From: Klebsormidium nitens
Taxonomy: Eukaryota; Streptophyta; Klebsormidiophyceae; Klebsormidiales; Klebsormidiaceae
Reading direction: 5' to 3'
Length of the DNA: 64,000 nt
NCBI GenBank assembly: GCA_000708835.1
Contig: DF237045.1
Span: forward strand, 1 to 64,000
This document shows, piece by piece, positions 1-10,837 of this stretch (position 1 is its first letter; every line of letters starts with the position of its first letter). The notes under the pieces were generated by a model. It made no database searches and was not told where the DNA came from. It saw nothing but the letters and a program-made list of their open reading frames with translations. The position numbers and the translations under genes are program-made.

Positions 1-444
1 TTAGCGAGCCGACAGTGGGCCAATACGCGGTTGTTCTATACTTGACAATTTAAGCTCGAGATTCTGTTGACAAAAGGTCAGGGAAGGCATTTCTTGAGAC
101 TTGACTGAACAGACTTTGCTGGTGCCAGCATGTGTTTGCCGCTTGCCCCTCTGCTGGAATCGATGACAAGAGCTCGCAAGCTCGAAGCATTTCAAGGAAT
201 GTCGTTGTCAAGGTGACAATCCACCAGCGCAGCGCTGCTCCAGAGCCGATGGGCTTGAATATAGCTGCAGGACGTGACTTGTGCTCGAAAAGCATGAACG
301 CAGCGAGGTGGAGAGAATTTTATGACCATTGCTGTGCAGCGATGGCGGTGGTGGTGCCAAGAGGCCATGAGCAGAAAGTCTTCAGCTGCTTGAGATAGCA
401 CTCCTCTTCTGTGGGCCTCACATTGGAAGCTTTCAATCCAGAAG

Positions 445-3400
445 ATGTCCATGAGTTGTGGGAAGCAGCTGGGCACGTTGTGGACTAGGCTGAGCTCGAC
501 TCATTGGAAAAGGGCACTCGTCCTTTCCGTATCACTTCTGCTCATATCTGGCATCTTCGGCAGCTTTCTAGCTGGACCTTTTCACATTGGTAGCGTCTCG
601 GAGCCTTCTACAGACTTCCAGCAGTATCGTTGAACTTGCTTTCCATTCTCACAACAGGACTGTCAGCATCTCAAAGTGCCCTTCTGGCGGAATCTTCAGT
701 TCACACCCAAAGGGCTGTCCAGCTTCAAGAGATTCAATCGCAGTACGTACAGGCAAAGAAGAGCAGCTTGGCATCTGCCTGGGAAGCATACAAAGAGACG
801 CACGCAACTGCTCTCAGAGAGCGTAAGCTCCTCTTGTACATTCCATACCAGTCTGGACAGGGCAACAGGCTTCTTGGCATCGTAACAGCGTTCATGCTGG
901 CTTTGATCAGTCACCGCGCCCTTTTGATTGACTACTGTAAGTGCATCCACACACTGGACACGTGCAAGTGTCAGTGGGGCGATCTCTTTAACCAACAGGA
1001 TATTGAGCTGGACGCAGTTAGCTTGATGGAAAAGGACTCTGGTTTGAAAATTACAATAAGGGATGAGAGCCTGACCCAAGTGGACTTCGTCTATGACGCA
1101 CTAGATCTGAATCTTGCTGACCTGGCAGACAGACCGGTGGTCTGGGGGAATGGATCCATGGACTGGACAGGTAAGTACCCCGCTACTTGTTACAAAGCTA
1201 GAAGTTCACAAATGGCGGTGCTGTGGTTGGCAGAATTCTTGACCCGCATGACGATCCTGACCATAGAGCTTATGTTTGGGCTGGCAGGCAGTTCAAATTC
1301 TACCCAAGCCTTCCTTCAAGCTCAATTACAGCATGATCTCGATTGGCCTTCCAGCTCAAGAGAGGGGTTCACTTTCAATCCCAGCAAGGTTGAGAAGCGG
1401 CCTGCAGTCATGATGATGGGAGAACCCAGCTGGCACAGTTGGTAAGGTGCTCCATGCCTTTCTTTCGGTCGTTTTTGCTGCTATATACAGCAAGCTTTCA
1501 ACACTAGCGACGATCTCAGCCCTGTTCGCAGTCGCTTGGCTTACACTGGGCAGTGTGGTATTATTGACTGGTTGAGACACCTTCACCTTTAGAATTCCCA
1601 CTCCACTGACAATCTCTTATTTCCATCCTCGTATTTGCAGCCCACTTATGGTTGGCCAACCCCCACCACAGGGAAACCCTGCGAGCACTGTTCCGGCCAG
1701 GATATGTTTTCCACGACGTTGCTCAGCTTCTAATGCGCCCTTCGAAAGCACTGAGAGATGTGCGAGATCATTGGGTAGAGACCAGGTTTCGACCGCTCAC
1801 GATAGGCGTACACGTCCGCATGATGAGCCTGGGCCGGTTGGTCCAGAAAACGGTGAGTCGCTGGATGCTTGACACGTGGCACTGCCAAAGCTGTAACGTA
1901 GGTCGGTAGGACCATTCCAGATTGTACGTGCTTAGGTATAATTAGCACGAAGTCGTTCAGAACAAAGTGATAGGTGAGACGATTTGTGGATCGAAAACTT
2001 CCTGGCTTATGAGCTGGATCACAGTCCAGCCACGAAATCTATTCTTGAGTGGACCTGCAGTGACACTCTTTTTATGTTTCTGAAGCCGTTGAGTCTGAGT
2101 ACTTCAGGTTGACTCAGCAATCCACCCGTCGATCTCTGCCACGTGGCAACGGACCGGTCAAAAGCACAGGATAGAAGCTGGAGGCATTCTGGTCAACGAA
2201 GCCGTCTAATGGCAAACGTGTTTGCGTGATGCAGGATCCGCAAGAGTATCTGCCACACTTCATGCACTTGGCAAGGTCCTTGCAAGTAAGGGATGAACGC
2301 GCAGACTAGAGCCGGTCGAAAATACAGTGCCTGCTACTCTTTCTCCGCTGCAAGCGTCTTTGCAGCGTGTAATGCTGTCTCATTCGTGCGCTTTCCTGCG
2401 AACGAATCTGCCCAGTCAAGGGGCCCGCAGTACTGCGACTGAACTGATCGCACAGCTCGTCGATTATCGATACGCTCTTGCCTGACGCTTAACTCTGAGT
2501 AGATTCTTGAGTGAAGCACAGTGCCGCCAGCGGATCTAGGTTCCGAGTGCGTATTCCTCCTTGGTCTGACTCTAGAAACGATTTAATGATGGAGTAAAAG
2601 CTTATAGTGACGTTCTCTTTCTGTACATCCAGATATCATGAGATCTTGAGACTTTGGTCAATATATGTCTCTTTCTTAGAGTCATCGTGGCGTTCCCGAC
2701 GAAAAGACGGCCATCTACCTTGCAACCGATCGGGTATATGTGCGTGAGGCATGGAAGAAGCATCTGGAAAACACGCGAGTGCCCTAAAGACATATGCGCA
2801 AGTGCTGGGCGGACGAGAGAGCTAGAAAAGGGGTCCAAACAAGAACTGCGCTTGGACAATATCGATCTATGGACTGGTAACTTTGAAGCGTCTTCAAAGA
2901 CATGCTACCAGCAACGACACTCGATTTCTGCTAAATGAAGCGGTTTGTAGCAGAACTGTAAGCTTCCTAGCTGGTCGAGAACCACCGTTCTCGCAGTCTG
3001 GCATCACTTCGTTTCCTTTCGTCGATCCTCTTGGATTGGACAATCGACCACTTAGGTGCTCGGACTTTTCGAAACTCTAGAAACGGAGCATTCCCGTCGA
3101 CTTACGCAGCAAGAAGCTCGTACGGAGCGGGAGCGGTTTGATCTTTCCCTGCGTTCCTCTGCGTTGATCTCGGATCTTGATTTTGGAAAGCGTTTACTGC
3201 GGTGAATATCTGCATTGCTGCACTCTCGTTTGTTTGATCCATCTGCAGTTCGATTGCTCTGCTCACTCAACCGGAAGAGCTGGTGTACACCAACCAAACC
3301 GCTTGGGAAGGGCTCGATCGAGAAACTAGAGAAGGGTTGCGGACTGCCGTACTGGAAATGCTCCTGCTGGGGGCGTCGGACGAGATCATAGGGACGCGGG

Positions 3401-3964
3401 CCAGTACGTTCAGCCACGTGGCAGCTGCGTTTGGAGGGTAAGCACAGCCGGCCAGACCTCTCCTGAATTACTCTGTTGCAAACATGGTGACCTACCGGCC
3501 AGATGCATTTTGAGGCTTTGCTAGTTCGTGGCTGCTGGTGTGTATTAAGAGAGAGGAGAGCGACTGTAAAAGAGCGTCAGGGAATGAGACGGTCAAGGAA
3601 TCGAATCCGGCTGCGTCAAGTCACCCTTGCTGATATGGAAGCGGCTGACCTGAAACTCAAAGATTCGTCCCGGTTAACCAAGTGGGGGGTCAAGGCACCT
3701 TGGTCCTGATGCATGCCTCTTTGAACGCTCTTATGGAACATCAGACTCTGCAGGTCTCATGTTTAATTCTCATCGACCTGTCTTGACTTTTCCAGAGTGC
3801 GACCATGGTTGATCGACCCTTTCAGAGGATACTACGGCTCCGCAACCTCCGACCCATGCTTTTGGAACGTCAAACCCCTGACAAACGAGTGGAAAGAACC
3901 CACAGCTCGCTGGTTTGACTTTGCGCCGGAGAGCTTTCTCCACTTTCCTTGCGCACATTTCTAA
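445..3964 (+). CDS. Fucosyltransferase-like type II Golgi protein (plant GT37/xyloglucan FUT-like)
   Basis: Probable Golgi glycosyltransferase that would transfer fucose from GDP-fucose to a cell-wall or glycoprotein glycan. Proposed exons: 445-589, 658-1170, 1641-1852, 2680 to at most 2784, about 3249-3437, 3796-3964. The joins 589/658, 1170/1641, 1852/2680 and 3437/3796 keep phase and have GT/AG ends. Exon 1 gives a short basic N-terminus and a hydrophobic anchor (ALVLSVSLLLISGIF). Exon 2 has GQGNRLLGIVTAF and HRALLID, the nucleotide-sugar loop of plant fucosyltransferases. Exon 3 has LFRPGYVF and GVHVRMM. The later exons have LEMLLLGASDEIIG, ASTFSHVAAAFGG and PWLIDPF, matching the order of FUT1 C-terminal motifs. 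Seen problem: the exon from 2680 meets TAA at 2785-2787 with no strong donor before it, so the fourth-to-fifth exon join is unresolved and a disabled allele is possible. The product is about 440 residues, shorter than Arabidopsis FUT1 (about 558). GT37 assignment is by motif order only. Confidence 0.72.
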
Positions 3965-5231
3965 TGTAGTGAGAGGTATCCTGCATACAGAATTATGGTT
4001 AGAAACGAGTTTGTGCTCCCACGAGTTGCTATCGCTTGAAACAGCAGACTGCCCTTAGAGTAGCAAGAACAACGACTGCTCACCTGGTACTGTAGCAGCT
4101 GAAGCTCGCTTGGAACACGCATATGAGGTCTTGATAACTTAACGGAATTGTCCTCACAACAGCTCTGACCAAATTATATAAACATTCAAGTGCATCAACG
4201 ATCATCTGTCAATAAACACGATGCAGACGAGTTGATTCTATGACTCGATCAGTTGGCAATGAGAACTTGACAGCCGCACACGAGCATTTCCGAAGTTCAG
4301 GCACAGGCCAACGTACTACTCCATGCAAAAGTTTGCCGCAAGGCTCGACTTGCCGATCGTTGAACTTTATTGGACAACGCAGGATATACGAGCCCCGCCA
4401 TCATTCGGAGCACATATTTCCAGGCATCCGACTTGAGTCCATTTTGACCCGGCAAGTTACATGGACGGTTGTACTGCTTGGATCGACGCCGCGCATACGA
4501 GAGCCGAAACTTGCATCGTTGATGATTAATTATAGAGCTATGCTAGCCGGGTCTATCAACGATCGCATCGAAACTATTCGCACCGTCCCAGCCACTCAGT
4601 GACGCACATGCTCGAACCTCAAGCACTCATGCATGCTCCGCTTGCATGCGCACGCCGCCGCCTATGATGATCATGCATACGAGCCGCGCGGGCCCATGCA
4701 CGTGACTGAGAGTGACGTACGGCACGTCCGACATGGTACGTTAGTCAATCATCCCGAATGCCGTCAATCGCGATCTCCTCGGCAACTCAAACATGGCATG
4801 CATGTGCACCGTCGGATCCTCTTCGCCGTCGCTGAGAATGCAGAATCAAAGCTATAGTAGGAGTCGGAAATTCGAATGGCATAGGATAAGGTTGGTGACT
4901 CGTGAGGGGAAGGCGTGTCTCCCGCCGGCCCCATCCCTCTTTGTCTAGCATTTGGCGCGCCAGGCATGACAGACATGCTCAGTGAGTACGCTCAAACTTG
5001 GAAAGCATGCAACGTATTGGACAATGGAACCAGTTGTTCAACCAATATTGAGGATGGTCGAAATTGCACATCTCGACTTCGTGTCACCGTCAATCGCAAA
5101 GGGCACATGCACAGGGTACTTGTTGTTCCGCAGCCTACTAATACTCGCACTCAAAACGAGGTGAAAGCAGCCCCAGAAATTTGAATGAATCTTCCCTCCG
5201 ATCTCAGTCCGGCTTCAATGGCCGCTTCGTT
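3965..5231. other. Intergenic, no gene recognised
   Basis: Lies between the 3' ends of the convergent fucosyltransferase-like and GT47 genes, so it should hold two terminators or poly(A) regions. A 120-codon frame at 4240-4602 has no recognisable motif and was not called. The stretch 4570-4830 is rich in GCATGC/CATGCA words. No structural RNA or element ends were seen. Confidence 0.5.
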
Positions 5232-8200
5232 TCATTGTAATCTATCCCGTATCTTCCGCAACGCAGCTTCAATAGCTACCTCGTATGCGCTCTCCCATCC
5301 AAGCAGAACTCTTCGATTCCCGTTACCTCCTGTAGTCGTTTCTACTGCGTGCAGCGTGCGATTAACGTTCCTGTAAACGAGCCGCGGCAGCAGTCTAGCA
5401 ATGAACTGGCGTTTCGCTAGGATCTCAGCTACCGGAAGTCTTTCTAACAACTCGATTACGTCACTACCTAGGTCAATTACGTCATCCTTTGGGATGAACA
5501 CAGCATATTGTTTGACGTCAGCCGGTAGGAACTCCGGGTACGGCACGCTCTCGTAAGAGAATATAACGGGAATGCACCCGGCCTGCAAACAGGAGAAGCG
5601 GACGTTCCAGATATTACCATTAAAAATGACCGCTAATAATTGCATTCCTGTAAAGACGAGCTGTGCATACGTTGGCTGATGTATGTGTCCGCTTGAGTCC
5701 ACCTGCCACGTGGAAACAGCAAGGCCGCCCAATTGGATACTGGAAGATGCGGCAATCGGAGCTCCTGGTCAAAAACTGAACGGTCAGTCCTACGGAAATT
5801 GAACTAACGGGACAAAGATGAGCGGTCGGGATCCATTCTTGAAAAGTATGCACAACGGTCGCGCAGAGACTTCTTTGTTTTTGCACATGTCCTCTCTCAC
5901 GAACGGAGTCTGCCAAGGTACCAAGTAGCGTTGCAGCACGCGCAGACGCTCAACCTTTTGATTGCGCCAAAGGCTGTCGAAAATGTGTCAGCGAAACCAA
6001 TCTGAGCACGGAAGTTTTGTCTGCGGCTGTTGTGACATGAAACTATCAGCACCATCGAAGAGTTTTTTTTTTACCAGGCTGCTTCGCCCAACTTCAATGT
6101 GCGCCGTTTAGTGAACTGATATCACCAGATCATCCGGGCGCAAGCATCGGACGGCTCGATCGGCGGCTGCTTTCGACAAAGCAGGGCCGGCAAAGCACGA
6201 GAGCACTGCAGGTTCAATCTGAATCTGGCTGAGATAGGATCCGACCACTTTACAGTGAAATCTGGCCGTTCGATGTTCCATCAAAACATTGGACGGCCTA
6301 AGTCCCCACACGTGTCCCAAACCTGGCAACCAGGTTTGGCCAGCTTTGGTGTGCAATTTGACCAGATAGGACCAGCTCTGAAGCGCAGTAAAAGGTGCGA
6401 AGGATGCATTATGATTCTCTAGAATAGGTATAGTAACTGGGACAGGTAGGGTTAGTATAGGGGTCAGGGTGGGTCGGGTGCAGAGGGGTGACTATTTGGG
6501 TTCAGCTTTTTTAGTGTTCGCTTCGTTCTTATTATAACTTGAGGAGAAGTATGGATGCATACCTGTAGAGCGTCGAAGATACCGCGGCGCGTTGGGGAGT
6601 CCCCCGGGGGTTGCAGGCAGAACGTGGAGCTCATATACAGCTCGAATTGATCGGCTATGGTGCACTCCTTGTTGCAGTCCAATAGCTTACACAATTTAGC
6701 GCGCGCGTCGCATTGCTCCTTGAGAGCGGCGCGCAGCTGGCGGCCGCTGTCGAGGCCCCATGTCCGATCCAACGATCCGGCGAAGCTCACCAGGATCGGA
6801 CGGTGGGAGGCTTGTATAAGAGCTTGGTGAGTATTGTGGTCGGCGAGAGAGACCGGGTGAAAGGCGGTCGGGTAGGGAACGTTCACCTGACAAGAAGGAA
6901 AAGGGATTGTTTATTTTTTTATCAATGACTTAGAAGGGAGTCGTCAAGTGCCATATTGAAAAAGGGGAAAGGTCAGAACGTTTCGCGCTGTAGAAGCCGG
7001 TCGGGGTGCGCAAACCAATCTTCGAGAACGTGAGGAAGTGCCTCTACAAAGAACAAGCGAACCGTGAGCCATTAATGCGACGTTCAAGTCCGGAACTCTT
7101 GACAGCTTCCCAACATGAGATCGGCCGTAAGAGTTGAGCAAGATTTGCAGCCGCCAAAGCGCACCGGGTCAATCAAAGCGGGGAGCGAATGGTTATCCTG
7201 AGCATCACGGGCACCGCGGTGCGCAGTAACAGCGGTAACAGCTGGTTGTGTCTACGCTGATCAAATCTGGGCATCTTTTGACGACCAAGCAACCTGCGAG
7301 TCAACGCGCGGATTGATCAACTCTCTTTCGGGTTTTGGTTTGGGTTGAAGGATCTTCGCCACTTTGGTCCCTCTGTTCACATTTATAGATGCAGAATACT
7401 TCAGATATTGCCTGCAATACGAACTTCGGATGCGATTTTCGACACACGAGGACGGCAGCAACAAGGAATCAGATGCGAACTCCTCCCAACCAACAGGGAA
7501 ACAAAGAACGAAACTGCAGCAGAGTGCTCACTTGACGATCTAGATGGTTGACGATGGGCTCAATGCCAATGATGGTCATGTCTTTGGTCACAGGCGTGTT
7601 GAGTAGGCCTGAGCTGCAGCAGGTCGAGTCGAGAACGCCAAAATTCGTCACGAAGCCCATTGCGAGAAAGTGGTCCCGGCCCCCGTTCCTGCATCCCGAT
7701 CGGGTTTCAGAGGGTTGGGTTTTTGAGGAGTTTCTGGCGTTGTGTGATGTTTATCTAGCTTTTCGGTTTGTGCGGTCAAGGTTATCAACCTCCTTTTAAT
7801 CCAAAACGCTGTGACGAACCTGAAGAAGACAGGAGAAGGTCCCCATGGCAGACAAGGGTGGGCGTTTGTGAGTGGATAAGCCGACAATCATCGGGCAGTG
7901 GATGGCTGCAGAGCAACGGGCGGCAGGGTTCAAGTGCCACTCATTACGGAGAAGAATAAACTCTAAAAAAGCGGCAAAGGTTCGCAAGGAGCTGAACAGG
8001 TGATGGTTTTTAGAAACGCTGTAAGCAGCTTGCGCAAAGAACGCTGGCCAAACAAGCTCTGAGAGCGGCCCCATTGGCAGCTCTTAACTTCGATGAGGGA
8101 CAGATGAACTTCGATGAGGGAAAGGTGCCAGGGAAAGTGCAAGTTCACTATAAGGCATAAGTGTTCTGGTGTAGAGTCTTTGTGTGAGCCCAGGCTTTGA

Positions 8201-10096
8201 GGCTTGACATTGAACGGATTCATTGTCCGTGCCAAAGGGTCGGTATGACCCAAAGTGCTTGGTGTTTATTGCGCGGCCTTTCTGCCGAGTCAAGAGCCCA
8301 GAGTTCTCGAAAAAATGTTCAGAACAGAATTGAACTCCAAATTGAACTCCAAATTTGGCAAAAACGAACGACAGATGGAGCCTCGACTTTCTCTGCCGCT
8401 CTCCAACCGCATCGACTCACCTTTCTACGTACGGCAGTCGCCTGAGCCATTCGTCGAACTCCCAGCCTAATCGAAGCAGTGTTGGGGGTTGGGGGCAGTT
8501 TTCCGTCTCGGGACACTCCTTTGAGGTGTGGATATGAAACTGGATGCCTGCATAAAGCGGCACGTAGAACGCAGCAGCGGATTGTGGGTTGGTCGTTCGG
8601 CAGGGGTACAGGTTCATCATGTACTGCGAAGGTCGGGCAAAAGGAACGGTGAAACTCATAGTTATCTTAGAAACGTGCACTTGTTGTGCATTTTGCCTGA
8701 GAGCCTATGGTTGCAATCGCATCAGCTTTCCGTAACGCCCGAACGACAGCTGTGGTTTTCAGATTGACACCGTTTCTGTCGTTACTCGTTGCAAGACAAA
8801 GCCCCTAGAGTTTCAGTGGCCTTAAGGGTGTTGCAACATTCGGATTCTGGTAGGCTTCTGAGTGGCCTTAAAGATGTGCAACATTCGGATTCTGGTTCTG
8901 GTTTCTAAGCAGAAGAGAAGTTGCATAAGCCCCAATGATGCGCTATGACAATATCCAGTTGGTAACTATTCTTGAATCCTGAAAAACACACCAGTCAAAA
9001 CGACACACAGCCCCAACTGCTGTCCAGAGCCAAGAATCTGTTTAGTACAGAATCTCAAAGTGGTCCCTTCTGAAGGGACCAGGGTCAAAGACACACAAGT
9101 AACTCTCACATGGTGGTATATAAGCTCAAGCGCGTGCTGGCCTGTGTCAGCCCAGAGCCTGGGATCGCTTCCCAGAGCAGAAAACTTCTCGTCCCGGAGA
9201 GGCGGGCCAATGCCCCAATGCTCCGATGAGTAAGCAATACACGCATTGCGGGGGTGCGCCCAGTACCATCTCTCAGCGCATTCGTTGCTGTCGATGAGAC
9301 CATTGTTGAATTGAGGGGGGAGGTCGTAGACATACACGAGCTGGCTCGGATGGCAGCTGTGAACGAGGAAAGACCAGCCTAGAGATTATGGACTCTGTGG
9401 GGTTCACTTTTCGGTGAACTGAAGCTGCTGGAGTCAGCTGGGGTGGGGAACCTAAAAGCTGTTGACAGATACAAGCTGGTCCAAATAAGATCTCTTTAAA
9501 AGAGATCACGTGGGTTACATAGTCCTCTGTTCACATGCCCTTATCATTAGAGACTCGCTGATTGTGCTCAGCTTAGAAACAGTCAGGAGCTGAAGCTGCT
9601 GAACCGAGAGAAACCTATGCAACTGAAATGTATGTTAAACATTTGCGGAAATGACCAGCATCGCAGACTGACTTCCAACAAGTTCCTGCAAGCAGTGGAA
9701 CTGCACCCAGCTCAGGCCTACATCGAACTCCTTTGAACGTATCTACTCCCTTGAGAGTGTCGAAGTCCAGCTCAGTCTTACAGTGTTTAGCTCAAGTGGA
9801 ACGTTTGAAGGCACATCAAATGCTAGCAACTGTTCAAGGAACTGGCACTGCCATCGGTTTCTTGCACTCATCAAGACTTCGTTTCCTTGCCTGCTCCTTG
9901 GGTGAACTGCAGCTCCCTGCTTCTCTGCAGGTTGGAAGCTTCCCAGACCCGCAGCTTCTGATGACATACCATCTACCTGACTTGATTCTCCACCAAATGT
10001 GAGCCGAGACTGTCTTACTACAACTTCGAGTGTGAAGCAACCGACTGCAAGGAACAGAAGAGGCAGCCTGCAGAGAACCTTCATACTTCCATCCAC
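5232..10096 (-). CDS. Exostosin-family glycosyltransferase, MUR3-like GT47 (copy A)
   Basis: Type II Golgi glycosyltransferase; by family knowledge the closest-looking plant group is GT47A (MUR3/XLT2, xyloglucan galactosyltransferases). Exons on the minus strand: 10096-9782, 9340-9110, 8623-8421, 7688-7532, 6886-6563, 5582-5232. Every junction is GT-AG, with phases 0,0,2,0,0, giving 526 residues. The N-terminal anchor is VLCRLPLLFLAVGCF. Motifs in order: VYVYDLPPQFN (about 107), HPRNACIAYSSEHWG, AAAFYVPLYAG, GGRDHF (about 253), VPYPTAFHPVS, FAGSLDRTWG, FCLQPPGDSPTRRG and AGCIPVIF (exon 5/6 junction), a complete exostosin set. Start: first ATG ahead of the anchor; a second ATG lies four codons on. 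The exon 1 donor (GTAAGA at 9781) was chosen on phase. It is a head-to-head paralogue of the gene at 10838. A short MITE-like insertion sits in intron 5 beside the exon 5 donor. Acceptor and sugar specificity are inferred, not shown. Confidence 0.88.
6410..6552. mobile_element. MITE-like element, copy 1, in GT47 intron 5
   Basis: About 143 bp, flanked by the direct repeat GGATGCAT (6402-6409 and 6553-6560). The core (about 6443-6520) reads in reverse complement as CTCTGCACCCGACCC, then ACCCTGACCCCTATAC and TAACCCTACCTGTCCC, clearly related to the cores of the elements at 30.8 and 62.6 kb. The terminal inverted repeats are imperfect. It has no coding capacity. The right-hand repeat overlaps bases +3 onward of the GT47 copy A exon 5 donor (G of GT at 6562). 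Confidence 0.55.
8815..8895. repeat. Two-copy tandem repeat in GT47 copy A intron 2
   Basis: AGTGGCCTTAAGGGTG followed by CAACATTCGGATTCTGG (8815-8850) recurs with two small changes at 8861-8895. Short doubled words also occur in neighbouring introns, at 8088-8127 (AACTTCGATGAGGGA twice) and 8329-8353 (AATTGAACTCCA twice). These are intronic and no function is suggested. Confidence 0.8.
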
Positions 10097-10837
10097 ATAT
10101 ATCTCTTCTACATTGAAGTTTTACTTCCAGGCAACCCAAGCCGCCCAGCCAAACAGAGAGATATGCTGCCTCCCTTGATGAACAAAGTAGACGAACGAAT
10201 CATTGGTTCGAAGCATTCACCATTAATTTAATCAATGAAGTTAAATTTATGTAGAAAAGGTTGGGGCGCTCATAAGCCTCATGATCAGCATCTCTTTGAC
10301 ACATTCAAAACCGGCAGCTAATGGCAAGACATTTATATACCTAGTCTACAGGAAGGGTCTGCTTAGACAGCACAACAACCGGCACAATCTCCAGGCCACG
10401 TATCTGATTTAAATTGGCTCTTATGCTTTTCATGTAATGTACCTGCAGATTTGGACTGAACGGCTAGCTTGACAAAGAAAAGCTCGAGACAAAGTTGGAC
10501 AAAGTCTTCAAAAAGAGGCTAGAGCCCTCTCTTGACAACGGTCCGCATCCAGCAGAGAGAAGCTTGAGAAGGAGAACCCTCTTTTGACAATTGTTGCATT
10601 GGTGGCTGCCTTGACAATAGGTCGTGCGTTTCATAATCTGCCCTTCGAAACTTCCATTTCATTTCGCGCTATAATAAGAGGTCCACTGTCAAGACGGCTG
10701 AGCAGGCTTGATGCGGGGCTGAGCTAGCTGCACCGTGCTGCAAAAGCATTACAAGTAGAAGAAGATGCACCGGGAAGCTCACGCATGATCAGCGAAGCCG
10801 CAATCTGTTTGGCGTTGTCCCGAGTGAGACGAGGTTT
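10097..10837. promoter_or_regulatory. Shared divergent promoter of the two GT47 genes
   Basis: These 741 bp separate the two GT47 start codons. CTATAATAAG at about 10670 is a TATA-like box in plus orientation, about 160 bp before the plus-strand ATG. Between 10468 and 10620 the word TTGACAA appears four times (about 10470, 10532, 10584, 10609), with a related TTGGACAAAG at about 10489. TTGAC is the core of plant WRKY W-boxes, but whether these function is inference. The pair is probably co-regulated. Confidence 0.5.

Noticed and set aside
1171-1445. Continuation of the fucosyltransferase exon 2 frame to 1445
   Set aside because: A strong GTAAGT donor at 1171 joins in phase to 1641, restoring family motifs. 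The read-through sequence shows none.
4240-4602. 120-codon plus-strand frame
   Set aside because: Composition is not protein-like and no domain or conserved motif was visible.
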